From positions 1 to 62,606 of IMG/VR virus record IMGVR_UViG_3300021197_001241: a stretch of 62,606 nt of DNA; one strand, 5' to 3'. Each line of letters opens with the position of its first letter. The stretch's first letter is position 1. Below are positions 7,485-16,169 of the stretch, in pieces. The notes below the pieces were generated by a model. The model worked only from the letters and a program-made list of their open reading frames with translations. It was not told where the DNA came from and did no database searches. The translations under genes and the position numbers were made by a program. Origin of the DNA: a virus.

Positions 7485-7778
7485 CTATCCTCTCAAAAGG
7501 TTTTTTGTTTCTGCGTGGAACTTATTATAAATTTCATCGATTGCACCGATGACTAGAATCTCTTGCTGCATAGAGTTGTTACTCAAAGTTATGCGGGTAA
7601 AGTCCTGCCTCTTATCTAAGCCATCAACCAAGCGACCTTCAGCGAGAACGTTTTTCAGTGCTACATCTTCCCTCATACAAACAACATGGTCAGAATTGAT
7701 GTACACCTGCCTGATTGAATATGTTTTTTGTGAACCGTTTCCAATACTATAAATTTCTGCTAGTTTTACATTACTCAT
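7485..7778 (-). CDS. Hypothetical protein (97 aa)
   Basis: The start was set at MSNVKLAEIYSIG after GGAAAG. A longer reading would overlap the upstream gene by over 100 nt. The product is beta-rich, with no recognised domain. It overlaps the upstream gene by 8 nt. Confidence 0.6.
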   Translation of the reverse strand: MSNVKLAEIYSIGNGSQKTYSIRQVYINSDHVVCMREDVALKNVLAEGRLVDGLDKRQDFTRITLSNNSMQQEILVIGAIDEIYNKFHAETKNLLRG

Positions 7779-8004
7779 TTTTCTTTCCGGGGTAGATGTT
7801 TCTGGTATGGGTTGACCACACCTTTCCTTCATAAAACACTTGACCATAAAAACAATTTTGTTTAGATTCTCCAAGATATAAAACGTATACAGGCTCTTGT
7901 AAGGTCTTGGTCTTCTTTATATATTTATTATTTTCCTGTATTATCAATACCGAAGAAGAAGGTATATAAACATAGCTTCCTTCTTTTATTTCTTTATTGA
8001 TCAT
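7771..8004 (-). CDS. Hypothetical protein (77 aa)
   Basis: Begins MINKEIKEGSYVYIPSSSV, with GGAAGAAGAGG directly before the ATG, overlapping the upstream stop by 11 nt. A small beta-strand-rich basic protein, unrecognised. Confidence 0.55.
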   Translation of the reverse strand: MINKEIKEGSYVYIPSSSVLIIQENNKYIKKTKTLQEPVYVLYLGESKQNCFYGQVFYEGKVWSTHTRNIYPGKKNE

Positions 8005-8281
8005 CCTCTTCTTCCGAGTTTGGTGTTTCTGCTGATGATTTGTTTTGCAACTCAACGTAGCCTGATAGGATATTAGAACAATCTGAAAGTCTCAAATCTA
8101 AGTCTGATAGACCTTCTCGAACCTCTGTGATGGATTTGATTGCCTTTGTTGGATTTGACGTAGCAATGTTTTCAACTTCATCCAAAAGCATAGATATTTG
8201 ATGTTCTACGTTCGTCATTAATTTACCCACTTCAGCAGGGATATCATTAAGCTCGACAGCATAAGAAATATTTACTTTCAA
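7994..8281 (-). CDS. Helical hypothetical protein (95 aa)
   Basis: Begins MKVNISYAVELNDIPAEVG and is mostly helical, with an acidic tail (SEEEDDQ). It is compatible with a small oligomeric coiled-coil protein. AGAGG precedes the ATG. No family is recognised. Confidence 0.6.
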   Translation of the reverse strand: MKVNISYAVELNDIPAEVGKLMTNVEHQISMLLDEVENIATSNPTKAIKSITEVREGLSDLDLRLSDCSNILSGYVELQNKSSAETPNSEEEDDQ

Positions 8282-8289
8282 ATTAACCT

Positions 8290-8571
8290 CTATTTAAAAA
8301 ATGTATGCCATACTGTTGCCGTTGACAAACCAATTACACTCGTTGTTATTACCCAGATTACTCTTGATGTATTTTCTTTCCATTGTTCAAGCTCTCTTAG
8401 TCTTGCATAAAGACCCTGATCTGGGTCGTAAACTGCCTTCTTTACGGAACTTAAAGATGTTGCCATCTCTTCACATCTTTGTTTGACGACCTCGATATTA
8501 TCTGCCATGCGGTCAAGTTTTCCGCCTAGCTCCACAATATCAATTTTTACCTCGTTGTTAGTATCAGACAC
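8290..8571 (-). CDS. Tail-anchored coiled-coil membrane protein (93 aa)
   Basis: GTG start after a GGGGGG run. About 65 residues of helix and coiled coil are followed by one C-terminal hydrophobic segment (IWVITTSVIGLSTATVW). This layout matches XhlA-type holin-associated proteins. It could therefore belong to lysis control, though no endolysin is adjacent. An ACTATTTAT motif lies 19 nt upstream. Confidence 0.5.
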   Translation of the reverse strand: MSDTNNEVKIDIVELGGKLDRMADNIEVVKQRCEEMATSLSSVKKAVYDPDQGLYARLRELEQWKENTSRVIWVITTSVIGLSTATVWHTFFK

Positions 8572-8590
8572 TACACTGCCCCCCTTGTGA

Positions 8591-8600
8591 CATAAATAGT
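8591..8600 (-). promoter_or_regulatory. ACTATTTAT recurrent upstream motif
   Basis: Minus-strand ACTATTTATG between groEL and the tail-anchored membrane protein gene, 19 nt before its GTG. Confidence 0.35.
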
Positions 8601-8603
8601 GCC

Positions 8604-10178
8604 CTATTTTTCAATAACTGAATAGTTTGTAGTTATTAGTGTTCCAGCGACTGATGCTGCGTTTTGTAGAGATGTTCTAGTGACTTTTACGGGGTCAATT
8701 ACTCCTGTTTCAAACAAATCTTCTATCTCGTTTGTTACAAAATTATAGCCGTAATTGCCATCTTTAGAACTATTTCGTACCATTTCACTAACGATGTCTG
8801 GAGACAGACCTGCATTCTTAGACATCTGACGCAATGGTCCTTCAATAGCTTGTTTAATAATCTGAACACCAACAGCCTGATCTGGATTATCTACTTCCAC
8901 ATCCAAACTATTTGTTGCCCTCATTAATGCCACGCCGCCTCCGGGTACAATCCCTTCCATCTGTGCTGACCGTACAGCCTCAAGTGCATCTTCAATCCTG
9001 TGTTTCTTTTCTGTCATTTCAATCTCTGTCAGTCCTCCGACACGGATAATTGCAATGCCGCTTGCGAGTCTGGCAATCCTATCTTGAATCTTTTCACATT
9101 CATTTAAATTGTTTTCTTCCCGCAAGTCGTCTTTTAGGTCTGCGATAGTTCTATCAATTTGATCTTGGTCACCTCGACCGCCGACGATTGTTGTTTGTGT
9201 TCTGGTAATATCAATTCGAGAAGCATTTCCAAAATCAATAAGTTTAACATCTTGCAGTTTCTTTCCTGCCGAGCGACTAACAAAAGTTGCGCCAATCGAT
9301 ACTGCCAAATCTTTAAGAATGTTTTGTCGCTCTTCTCCATATCGAGGTGCTTTAATGGCTGCGACTTTCAGAGTTCCTTTTAGCGCGTTCATAATCATTG
9401 CTGCCAATGCCTGACCTTCAACCTCGGTCGAAACAAAGATCAAGGGTCGTGCTTCTCGTGCAGCCAGTTCCAGAGTCTTCATGATATCTTGAACATGCTC
9501 GATTTTTTCATCCGTCACTAGAATTAAAGGATCGTCATATGTTGCAGAGCGTCGTCTCTCGTCGGTGATAAAAGAACTAGAAGCCCAACCAGAGTCCACG
9601 CGAAACCCTTCAACCAAATCCAGAGATGTTTTGTGTGACTTAGCTTCTTCGACAGTGATGGCACCGTCTTTGCCAGCAGCCGAAACAGCTTTTGCAATAA
9701 GGTTCCCGATAGTGTTATCGTTATTCGCAGAAATGCTCGCTACGTGGGCGATGTCGGCTTCGGACTTAATAGGAGATGAAATACTCTCTAGGTTTTCTAC
9801 GATAGCGTCAACAGCCTTCTCGATGCCTCTCTGAATCTCTACTGGCGGAGTTCCAGCCGAAATATGCTTTTGTGCACGATTCAGAATTTCTCTTGCCAAG
9901 ACTGTAGAAGTTGTTGTTCCATCTCCAGCATCTTGATTAGTTTGGGCGGCCGCTTGTTTTACAATTTGGACTGCTGCATTTTCAACGGGATCTTCTAGAT
10001 CCACGAAGTTTGCCACAGTAACGCCGTCCTTTGTAATGATTGGACGCTTGCCCCTCTCTTGAAGGATAACATTTCTTCCTCGTGGACCGAGTGTAGACCC
10101 TACGTTGTCAGCCAAAATATTAACACCGTTCAAAATCTTTTGGTTCATATTGGAACCAGAACTATAATGCTTAGTCAA
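8604..10178 (-). CDS. groEL: Chaperonin GroEL (524 aa)
   Basis: Near full length for a GroEL subunit. Visible signatures: LGPRGRNVILQERGKRP, the ATP-binding GDGTTTSTVLAREIL (the catalytic Asp kept), and the hinge/equatorial return VPGGGVALMRA. The C-terminal GGM repeat of E. coli GroEL is absent. The start is TTG, placed after AGAGG, with a perfect promoter directly upstream. It folds phage (and possibly host) proteins in the cytoplasm. A GroES-like gene lies at 27257-27535, so phage EL-like independence or a matched pair are both possible. Confidence 0.95.
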   Translation of the reverse strand: MTKHYSSGSNMNQKILNGVNILADNVGSTLGPRGRNVILQERGKRPIITKDGVTVANFVDLEDPVENAAVQIVKQAAAQTNQDAGDGTTTSTVLAREILNRAQKHISAGTPPVEIQRGIEKAVDAIVENLESISSPIKSEADIAHVASISANNDNTIGNLIAKAVSAAGKDGAITVEEAKSHKTSLDLVEGFRVDSGWASSSFITDERRRSATYDDPLILVTDEKIEHVQDIMKTLELAAREARPLIFVSTEVEGQALAAMIMNALKGTLKVAAIKAPRYGEERQNILKDLAVSIGATFVSRSAGKKLQDVKLIDFGNASRIDITRTQTTIVGGRGDQDQIDRTIADLKDDLREENNLNECEKIQDRIARLASGIAIIRVGGLTEIEMTEKKHRIEDALEAVRSAQMEGIVPGGGVALMRATNSLDVEVDNPDQAVGVQIIKQAIEGPLRQMSKNAGLSPDIVSEMVRNSSKDGNYGYNFVTNEIEDLFETGVIDPVKVTRTSLQNAASVAGTLITTNYSVIEK

Positions 10179-10208
10179 ATAACACCTCTTAACGTTTAAC
10201 TATTATAT

Positions 10209-10237
10209 ATTATAACCACTTTTTATATGAATGTCAA
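10209..10237 (-). promoter_or_regulatory. Consensus sigma70 promoter of groEL
   Basis: Minus strand TTGACA (10232-10237), 17 nt, TATAAT (10209-10214). Confidence 0.85.
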
Positions 10238-10240
10238 GGA

Positions 10241-11092
10241 TTATTTTTTAATTGGGGGATAAATTTTTTCAATAATGTTTTCTATATCGGTGCTAGAAGA
10301 GTTGTTGAACACGCCTCTTAGGGCAACAGTATAAGAATTATTTCTGACACCTGTATTTTTATTTGTGCTGTGATACTTAATTCTAAAAACGACGTATGCT
10401 TTTACCAATTTGGAAGTCAGGCTCGGGACCGAACTTATTCCTTCGTCGAGGGAGAAAACATCTTTACCACAGATCATATATTTATCCCCCTTGTAACTGT
10501 AGTAATCTTGGATAAGATTTTTTGAGACCTCCATCTGGATAATATCTCCGCTTGTGCTTTTTGTTCTTTCTCTTCCTTGGTACGCTTCCCAAAATTCGAG
10601 AGCATCTTCGTGATTTAGCTTAGGTCCGGCTGGGAAGAAGCCGCCGATTTCACTCTTGTTGATGACTTCAGAATCCAAGGTTGACTTAATTTCACCGAAT
10701 ATCTTTTTCACAACAGGATTATTTTTACCTGTTGCCTGTTGCCAACTGTTCCCATCATGGCTAATTCTAAATTGTCCGAAGTCAACCCTTGTTCCCGAAC
10801 TTGTTTTCACTTCGTAGGAGTCCAAGATGCTGCCATTTTCATCGTCAACCACTATCACATCCTTTGCATTAGAAGAACCACCTTGAGCTATCGCAGTTAA
10901 GGGCATCTCAAGAGAGTTAAAATACGAATTCATATAGGCAGCAATTGCTTTTTCGTGTTTGGTTCCTTTCTGCGCCATCCCCTCCTCATCCAACAATGTC
11001 TCGACTAGAGAAATTAAACCTTGTGCTGAAATTGGAGTTTCGGTTCTTCTGGAAGCATATGCGGCTTCGATTAAAGTATTGAATTCTTTCAT
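10241..11092 (-). CDS. Putative PD-(D/E)XK nuclease with capsid-targeting-like N-terminus (283 aa)
   Basis: The core KDVIVVDDENGSILDSYEVK (about residues 77-96) has an Asp then an E-V-K spaced by a beta strand, the pattern of PD-(D/E)XK nucleases. The N-terminus MKEFNTLIEAAYASRR resembles T4 internal-protein targeting peptides (MKTYQEFIAEA). If both readings are right, this is a nuclease packed in the head and injected. The C-terminal half is beta-rich and unrecognised. The gene follows an L,D-transpeptidase-like gene and precedes the groEL promoter. Confidence 0.5.
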   Translation of the reverse strand: MKEFNTLIEAAYASRRTETPISAQGLISLVETLLDEEGMAQKGTKHEKAIAAYMNSYFNSLEMPLTAIAQGGSSNAKDVIVVDDENGSILDSYEVKTSSGTRVDFGQFRISHDGNSWQQATGKNNPVVKKIFGEIKSTLDSEVINKSEIGGFFPAGPKLNHEDALEFWEAYQGRERTKSTSGDIIQMEVSKNLIQDYYSYKGDKYMICGKDVFSLDEGISSVPSLTSKLVKAYVVFRIKYHSTNKNTGVRNNSYTVALRGVFNNSSSTDIENIIEKIYPPIKK

Positions 11093-11100
11093 GATATTAA

Positions 11101-11736
11101 TTAGTCCTCAAGATCTTTTTCTTCTAGTAGAGTATAGCTAAAACTATTTCCGTAAAGTGTGGCAGACTTTTTGACTGCCGACATGAACAACTTAAAATCT
11201 GTGCCGTTTTTAAAAACTTGGCACCCGGCGGAGTAAGACCCAACATAATCTGCTGTCCCGGTCTTGGAGCGATGTATATTTATTCCGAACCAGCCTTCGT
11301 CTACTGTCTCTGGGTCATGGTCCAGAATTTTATCTCTGTTTCCATCACGCCACACTTTCAATACGTTGCCTCGTTGACACAGGGCTTCGTGAGCAAACTT
11401 AGAGTTGTGTCTGGCGTGAATATCCACCTTATAAACTCCGCGATATTGATTGGGGATCAATATTGCAGTTCCCTTTTTATTCATAGGGTGAACCAAATAT
11501 TTCTCGCCGGGGTCTGTAGTAATGACAGAAGATTGAACTTCCCACTCCTTTTTCTTATTTTTATAAATAAGAAGCATTGTATCATCAAATTTGTTAGACC
11601 TTTGCTCTTTGGACCTTATACCAACAATATTGACATTAAAAATGCCCCCTTCAAAGAAAACATATCCCTTGTTCTCCATCGCCGATTTGATCTGTTCGGC
11701 TATTAATTTTGCGTGTAACCCTTTGATAATAGACAT
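11101..11736 (-). CDS. L,D-transpeptidase-like (YkuD-like) protein (211 aa)
   Basis: The C-terminal segment GINIHRS...VGSYSAGCQVFKN matches the HxxxxxxxxxSxGC core of YkuD-type catalytic domains (His about residue 150, Cys about residue 168). That fold acts on peptidoglycan stem peptides, so a cell-wall enzyme (endolysin or modifier) is possible. No signal peptide and no peptidoglycan-binding repeat are seen. AAAGGA precedes the ATG. The assignment rests on the short motif only. Confidence 0.45.
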   Translation of the reverse strand: MSIIKGLHAKLIAEQIKSAMENKGYVFFEGGIFNVNIVGIRSKEQRSNKFDDTMLLIYKNKKKEWEVQSSVITTDPGEKYLVHPMNKKGTAILIPNQYRGVYKVDIHARHNSKFAHEALCQRGNVLKVWRDGNRDKILDHDPETVDEGWFGINIHRSKTGTADYVGSYSAGCQVFKNGTDFKLFMSAVKKSATLYGNSFSYTLLEEKDLED

Positions 11737-11750
11737 TTATATTATTTCCT

Positions 11751-12332
11751 TTAAACAACAATATCCGCGATGCCATATTCGACAGCTTGCTCGGCGGAGA
11801 GATATACATTCACATTCTTAGAGAACATCATCTTTAACTTTGCTCTAGTTAATTTTGTCTCCTTGCAGATTGCATCAATATATATATCTTGAATCTCTTG
11901 AATCTCTTTCATTTCATTTTGCAGGTCATTGATAGCCCCTGAACTACCCGCTATGATTGAATGTATCATAACTCTACAATTTTGACCGATCCTTCTTCGA
12001 CCTTTGGTTCCCGCTGCAAGAAGAAGGACAGCGGCAGACATCACCTTACCAATACCATATGTAGAGATAGGCGTTCTTTCTCGCGTGACTCTCATAAAAT
12101 CATATATGGCAAACATATCTGAAGCTACGCCACCGGGAGAATTAATAAAAAATTCAATCTCTTCCGATGATTCAATTTGATATAATTTCAGTGCATAGAT
12201 GACCTCTTCAGATTGTTTCTCGTCTATATCTTGAAAAATACCTAGAACTCTCGGTGGAGAGGGTAAAGCGTCTTCCAATTCTTTTTCACTAGCCAACCCT
12301 GAATCATCTACCAGCTCTTTATCATCCGACAT
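11751..12332 (-). CDS. clpP: ClpP-like serine protease (193 aa)
   Basis: Typical ClpP length and order: FFINSPGGVASDMFAIYDFM, catalytic Ser in GKVMSAAVLLLAAG, His in VMIHSIIAG, and a later Asp in the helix region. ClpP degrades unfolded or tagged proteins with a Clp ATPase. No ClpX/A is in the window, so host ATPase use is expected. A ClpP-fold prohead protease is the main alternative, but no capsid gene is near. GAGGGAG precedes the ATG. Confidence 0.85.
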   Translation of the reverse strand: MSDDKELVDDSGLASEKELEDALPSPPRVLGIFQDIDEKQSEEVIYALKLYQIESSEEIEFFINSPGGVASDMFAIYDFMRVTRERTPISTYGIGKVMSAAVLLLAAGTKGRRRIGQNCRVMIHSIIAGSSGAINDLQNEMKEIQEIQDIYIDAICKETKLTRAKLKMMFSKNVNVYLSAEQAVEYGIADIVV

Positions 12333-12657
12333 TTATTTTTCTCCCTCTTGTTTTTTGTTGGTATTCCAGCCCCAACTTATAAGGCTTTTTGCGCCCTGTC
12401 TTTTCAGTCTCTTCTGTCAGTAAAAATGGAAACTTCCTAGCCCAAGATTTCCATTCACCTTCTGTATTAAAAAATCTTCTAAATAAATAACATTCTGTTT
12501 TAGATTTGGGGTCATACCCAGAGCCTGTACATTGCCAGCCATCTAAAGATTTCAATAATTTATTTTTTTCTCTGACTCCGCCAACTCCATCTATTTGCAG
12601 GATGTAAACATCCCCTTCTGTATCAAATTTAGTATTTTTCCAAGCTACACCGATCAT
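12322..12657 (-). CDS. Hypothetical protein (111 aa)
   Basis: The start at MIGVAWKNTKFD follows GGAGG. A 17-residue extension upstream is not supported. It is rich in aromatic and basic residues with a GRKKPYKLG tail. It overlaps clpP by 11 nt. Unrecognised. Confidence 0.6.
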   Translation of the reverse strand: MIGVAWKNTKFDTEGDVYILQIDGVGGVREKNKLLKSLDGWQCTGSGYDPKSKTECYLFRRFFNTEGEWKSWARKFPFLLTEETEKTGRKKPYKLGLEYQQKTRGRKINVG

Positions 12658-12679
12658 GAGATAACCTCCTATGTTTTTA

Positions 12680-12708
12680 AATATACCACTTTTTAAAAAA
12701 AAAGTCAA
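12680..12708 (-). promoter_or_regulatory. Sigma70-type promoter
   Basis: Minus strand TTGACT (12703-12708), 17 nt of mostly T/A, TATATT (12680-12685). The -35 overlaps the stop of the membrane-anchored protein gene. It drives the 111-aa gene and clpP. Confidence 0.7.
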
Positions 12709-13079
12709 TCATTTTTTTTAAAAATATTCAAAAAAGTCATCGCCCCTTTCCAACTTTTGTATTTAACAGACTGACGGAAGCGTGGAGGGATCGCTAATAA
12801 GAATTTATTAATTGCAGTTTTTTGCCAATTCAAAATATTCTGTTCATCTACATTTTTTACAATTCTTATCTCCTTCTCATCAACACCTAATTTGTGCATC
12901 ATCATTTGTTTCTTTTGTTTTAAATAACTGTAATCTTCGTAAGTCATAATAAGAAGATGTAAACAACTTAGTTCTATTTCTTTAAATGCAGCTTGTTCCC
13001 ACTTAGTGACAAAATACTTATTGTATATCCCTCGCAGGATAAAACCAAAAAATACTCCTATCATTAAATTAGCTATCAT
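12705..13079 (-). CDS. Membrane-anchored hypothetical protein (124 aa)
   Basis: The start at MIANLMIGVFFGFILRG follows AGGA. The N-terminal hydrophobic segment anchors a basic, helical cytoplasmic domain ending LNIFKKND. The segment LLAIPPRFRQSVKYKSWKG is a distinctive basic/aromatic block. No known family. Confidence 0.6.
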   Translation of the reverse strand: MIANLMIGVFFGFILRGIYNKYFVTKWEQAAFKEIELSCLHLLIMTYEDYSYLKQKKQMMMHKLGVDEKEIRIVKNVDEQNILNWQKTAINKFLLAIPPRFRQSVKYKSWKGAMTFLNIFKKND

Positions 13080-13099
13080 TTCATTTCCTAGACGTAAGA

Positions 13100-13131
13100 G
13101 AACCGCAAACAAATGAATTCATTTGCGGTTC
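13100..13131 (-). terminator. Hairpin with 10-bp stem
   Basis: Perfect inverted repeat GAACCGCAAA / TTTGCGGTTC with a 12-nt loop, in the gap after the acidic protein gene and before the membrane-protein start. On the minus strand it is not followed by a T run, so it is more likely an RNA processing or stability element than a strong terminator. Confidence 0.45.
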
Positions 13132-13158
13132 ACCTATTTTATTTTTGGAGAAATAGAC

Positions 13159-13851
13159 TTACTTTTTTTGTGACATGGCACCTAAGCGAGTCTTGACTCT
13201 GCGAAGAACTTCTTGCACTAATTCTTCTTCCATTCTCTTGTGAGACTTTGCGTGACGATCTCTTTGGCTTTTGCGAGTCTCCTTGCGGCGGTCGCGATCG
13301 TTGCGGGCTTTATCTGCCTCTGCTCTTTCAGCGGGAGTAGACTCTGCTTCTTCGAGAGTGTCTTCTTCGGATTCTTCCAAAGCTTCATCCTCTTCAGCCA
13401 AGACATCAGCTAAAATTTCCTCAAGAGTTTCCTCTTCAAGATCTTCTAGTGGTTCTTCATCCATGTCTATATCCATGTCCATGTCGTCGCCACCATCTTC
13501 TCTGGCAGCGCGAAGTTTATCGGCTAAAGCAATAATTGCATCTGCTTCTTCGTCCGTCAATACAGCTTCGTCAGCTTCGTCAGCTAAGGCTGCATCGTCA
13601 GGCATATCCATATCCATGGCCATGTCTTCTTCGCCTTCTTCTTCAGCGTCAGGCATCGCCATGTCCATTTCCATTTCTTCTTCTTCTTCTTCTTCTTCTT
13701 CTTCTTCCTGCATCATTTCTTCATCATCATCTCTTAGATATGCTTTATCCATTTCTGTGAGGTTGGTGACGAAATTACTAGATACGGAAGCATCCAAGTT
13801 AGCTAATTTCATAAAACGACGTACTTCGTTTAAAAGATTCTTTTTGCTCAT
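13159..13851 (-). CDS. Extremely acidic low-complexity protein (230 aa)
   Basis: The N-terminus MSKKNLLNEVRRFMKLANLD is followed by a long Glu/Asp/Met region with an E run from a (GAA)n tract (about 13670-13710) and MDMDMD repeats, then a basic tail (KARNDRDRRKETRKSQRDR). Charge separation of this kind is seen in scaffolding, internal head and DNA-mimic proteins. The leading segment resembles a targeting peptide shared by virion-associated proteins in marine phages (from memory, unverified). TAGGAG precedes the ATG. An ACTATTTAT motif lies 49 nt upstream. Confidence 0.7.
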   Translation of the reverse strand: MSKKNLLNEVRRFMKLANLDASVSSNFVTNLTEMDKAYLRDDDEEMMQEEEEEEEEEEEMEMDMAMPDAEEEGEEDMAMDMDMPDDAALADEADEAVLTDEEADAIIALADKLRAAREDGGDDMDMDIDMDEEPLEDLEEETLEEILADVLAEEDEALEESEEDTLEEAESTPAERAEADKARNDRDRRKETRKSQRDRHAKSHKRMEEELVQEVLRRVKTRLGAMSQKK

Positions 13852-13900
13852 CTTAATTTCTCCTAATAATACTTTAGCAAAAAAGCGGTATAATATCAGT

Positions 13901-13910
13901 AATAAATAGT
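13901..13910 (-). promoter_or_regulatory. ACTATTTAT recurrent upstream motif
   Basis: Minus-strand ACTATTTATT, 49 nt upstream of the acidic protein start. Confidence 0.35.
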
Positions 13911-13935
13911 CTGTAGTTTTTTAAAAAACCAAAGT

Positions 13936-14262
13936 TTATAAATCTGGATGTTGTTTTTCTAGGATATCAAAAATATCTTGAATATCTCCATCATCTAAAC
14001 CAAATTTATTTTTTGTTTCTTGTTCGACTTTTTCTATATTTTTTAGTTTTTTAGTTTTGTTTTTACTTTGAGATTTTGAACTCTCCTTATAATTATCCAG
14101 AAAAGAAATAATATCATTATCTCTTTCTAAATATCCTGTAAGCAACGCACGGAAGAACTTTGTTTTCGTTAATCCATCATGTTTCAACCTAACAATAAGT
14201 TCGGCTGCCCTTTTATCTGTATCCATAAAAGAAATTCTTTTTTCATTTTTTCCGTATTCCAT
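13936..14262 (-). CDS. Hypothetical protein, ribbon-helix-helix-like N-terminus (108 aa)
   Basis: The segment EKRISFMDTDKRAAELIVRL followed by LTKTKFFRALLTGYL has the strand-helix-helix rhythm of small ribbon-helix-helix DNA-binding proteins. The second half is charged and lysine-rich. No clear ribosome-binding site precedes the ATG, which lies 8 nt after the GMP reductase-like gene, so coupled translation is likely. The assignment is tentative. Confidence 0.5.
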   Translation of the reverse strand: MEYGKNEKRISFMDTDKRAAELIVRLKHDGLTKTKFFRALLTGYLERDNDIISFLDNYKESSKSQSKNKTKKLKNIEKVEQETKNKFGLDDGDIQDIFDILEKQHPDL

Positions 14263-14270
14263 ATCATTAA

Positions 14271-15293
14271 CTATTTTCGAGAAAGAATATGTGTCTTACT
14301 TTCTGATTGCCCGGACGAAGTTTGTGTTATAAACTCTGCTTTTGTCTGTAGTTCCAAGATAGTTCTGGCTCCAGAATATGAAAGACCGCTTCTGATTCCA
14401 TTGTCCAGATCTCTTAAGATATCTTTGACAGAACCTTTTGTTAGAACTGTTGTCGAGATACCCTCATTTGAACTGTGTTTGCCTCTCCAATTGTGTTGAG
14501 CCTCCTTACTTGCCATGCCTCTATATATTTTTCTTTTCGTACCATCAGAAGAATGAATGACCTCGCCCGGTGTTTCGTTGGTGCCAGACAATAAAGATCC
14601 AACCATCACAAAATCAGCTCCTGCTGCGAGAGCCTTGACCATATCTCCGCTATTTTTTATGCCTCCGTCTGCGATAATCTTGACATCCCTTTTGATGTCT
14701 GCTGAAAAACATTCAAAGATAGTTTGGAGACCGGGCATTCCGTGACCCGTCTGGATGCGAGTAGAGCAAATAGACCCTGAACCAATATTACATCGAATAG
14801 AGTCTGCGCCCCAATTAGCAAGATCTTCGAACCCTTTCTTTGTTGCTACGTTGCCCGCCATAATGTGGATGTCGCTGTATAGGGATTTTAAATTCTCGAT
14901 TGCTTTCGACATCAAGATGTGGTGACCATGTGCTACGTCTAAGCACAAAATCCTCACACCCGAAGCATATAATGCCTGTGCTCTCTCTAAATAATCTCCC
15001 GTGATACCGATAGCGGCCGCTTTGCGGTCATAGTTCTTTACCTCACAAGAGTGTTGAACCTGCATTTCTATAGAGTTGTACCTATGTATAATACCTAGCC
15101 CGCCGAGGTCTGCCATAGCATTTGCCATAGAGCTTTCAGTAACTGTGTCCATTGGGGATGATATAATTGGGAGCTGTAGCTCTCTCCAAAAATCCAAACC
15201 AGAAGTTAAATCAACTTCTTTTCTGGAAACAATGTCTGAATATTGAGGAACAAGTAGGACATCATCATAAGAAAGGGAAGCGGGGAAGCTCAT
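14271..15293 (-). CDS. IMP dehydrogenase/GMP reductase family enzyme, probably GMP reductase (340 aa)
   Basis: TIM-barrel enzyme with no CBS insert. Catalytic loop GSGSICSTR (residues 171-179, Cys176), phosphate site [11 protein letters not shown], and [13 protein letters not shown] dehydrogenase needs an Arg-Tyr pair in its flap. The matching region here ([10 protein letters not shown]) lacks it, which favours GMP reductase (GMP to IMP with NADPH). The start at MSFPAS follows GGAG and overlaps the dUTPase stop (ATGA). With adenylosuccinate synthetase nearby it would turn guanine nucleotides into adenine nucleotides. Confidence 0.8.
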   Translation of the reverse strand: MSFPASLSYDDVLLVPQYSDIVSRKEVDLTSGLDFWRELQLPIISSPMDTVTESSMANAMADLGGLGIIHRYNSIEMQVQHSCEVKNYDRKAAAIGITGDYLERAQALYASGVRILCLDVAHGHHILMSKAIENLKSLYSDIHIMAGNVATKKGFEDLANWGADSIRCNIGSGSICSTRIQTGHGMPGLQTIFECFSADIKRDVKIIADGGIKNSGDMVKALAAGADFVMVGSLLSGTNETPGEVIHSSDGTKRKIYRGMASKEAQHNWRGKHSSNEGISTTVLTKGSVKDILRDLDNGIRSGLSYSGARTILELQTKAEFITQTSSGQSESKTHILSRK

Positions 15294-15796
15294 GTCGGAT
15301 CTCCCAGCTCCCAAAACCCATCGCCGCGTGGCTTCTTGTCTGTAGAGCCCAGTGCTCCGTCTCCACGGTCGCTAATTGTAATTGGGTGCCAATCATAAAG
15401 ATTATCTTTGCTTGTCTCAAGTGCTCGAAAGTGAACTACAGGAACCATTACAACTTGAGCTATCTTCATTCCTCGCTCAATGAATTGTGTCTTGGTTCCA
15501 ACATTGTGAAGATTAACAAACACTTCTCCGTTGTAACCAGAATCAATGACACAAGCACCCACGAGAAGAGATCGCTTTGATGCGTTTCCGCTACGGTTCT
15601 TTACTTCTAGCATATAGCCATGCGGTACACCGAACTTCAAACCTGTGGAGAAAAGTTTGCTTTCTCCCGGCTCCAGATAGGCTCCTGCCAATTCCCCATC
15701 GTCGGGATTGAAGTGTACATCCAGTCCAGCATCGGATGGATTTGCTCGTGTTGGTTTGGTGACATCGCCTCGTGTACAGTAATATTCTAAAATCAT
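15290..15796 (-). CDS. dut: dUTPase (168 aa)
   Basis: Trimeric dUTPase motifs in order: SDAGLDV (1), NRSGNASK (2), VIDSGYNGEVFV (3), GMKIAQVV (4) and RGDGALGSTD (5, with Leu at the usual Phe). It removes dUTP to give dUMP, limiting uracil in phage DNA and feeding dTMP synthesis. It is translationally coupled to the gene before (TAATG-type overlap) and the GMP reductase-like gene after. Confidence 0.92.
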   Translation of the reverse strand: MILEYYCTRGDVTKPTRANPSDAGLDVHFNPDDGELAGAYLEPGESKLFSTGLKFGVPHGYMLEVKNRSGNASKRSLLVGACVIDSGYNGEVFVNLHNVGTKTQFIERGMKIAQVVMVPVVHFRALETSKDNLYDWHPITISDRGDGALGSTDKKPRGDGFWELGDPT

Positions 15797-16107
15797 TACG
15801 CTCCCCCTGTAATTTTAGCTAGTGATTCGTAAACTTTTGTGAACTCATCAAAGTCAAAGCCTTTCATCTTCATCATGCGGTATGCCTTTACCGTCATAGA
15901 AATTTCGTCTCCTGTGAGCCATTCAGCCTCTTTGTAATCTGTTTTAAGTTGACGCTTTAATTCTTTGAATGGTTCCATCTGATCTTCAATCTCTGCAAGC
16001 TCTCTGACATACTGAATCATTTTCTCTTCTTTGCTTGAAAGATTTTCATCTCGAACCTCTTGATGAATTTCAACTACGTTTTCAAAAATTTCAAAACTGC
16101 CTGTCAT
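15796..16107 (-). CDS. Coiled-coil hypothetical protein (103 aa)
   Basis: Mostly helical and charged (REL..IEDQMEPFKELKRQLKTD), with GAGG before the ATG. It heads the dUTPase/GMP reductase unit behind a sigma70 promoter. Unrecognised. Confidence 0.6.
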   Translation of the reverse strand: MTGSFEIFENVVEIHQEVRDENLSSKEEKMIQYVRELAEIEDQMEPFKELKRQLKTDYKEAEWLTGDEISMTVKAYRMMKMKGFDFDEFTKVYESLAKITGGA

Positions 16108-16140
16108 TTTAATGTAACTCCTCTTGTTGATTACTTATAC

Positions 16141-16169
16141 AATATAGCATTAATGTGAACTGTTGTCAA
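16141..16169 (-). promoter_or_regulatory. Sigma70-type promoter
   Basis: Minus strand TTGACA (16164-16169), 17 nt, TATATT (16141-16146). The -35 box lies inside the 3' end of the Smr-like gene. Confidence 0.8.

Noticed and set aside
11218-11706. Plus-strand ORF of 162 aa
   Set aside because: It is antisense to the L,D-transpeptidase-like gene, which has a motif and a good ribosome-binding site.
13271-13909. Plus-strand serine-rich ORF of 212 aa
   Set aside because: It is the antisense shadow of the acidic gene's GAA-rich codons and has no ribosome-binding site.
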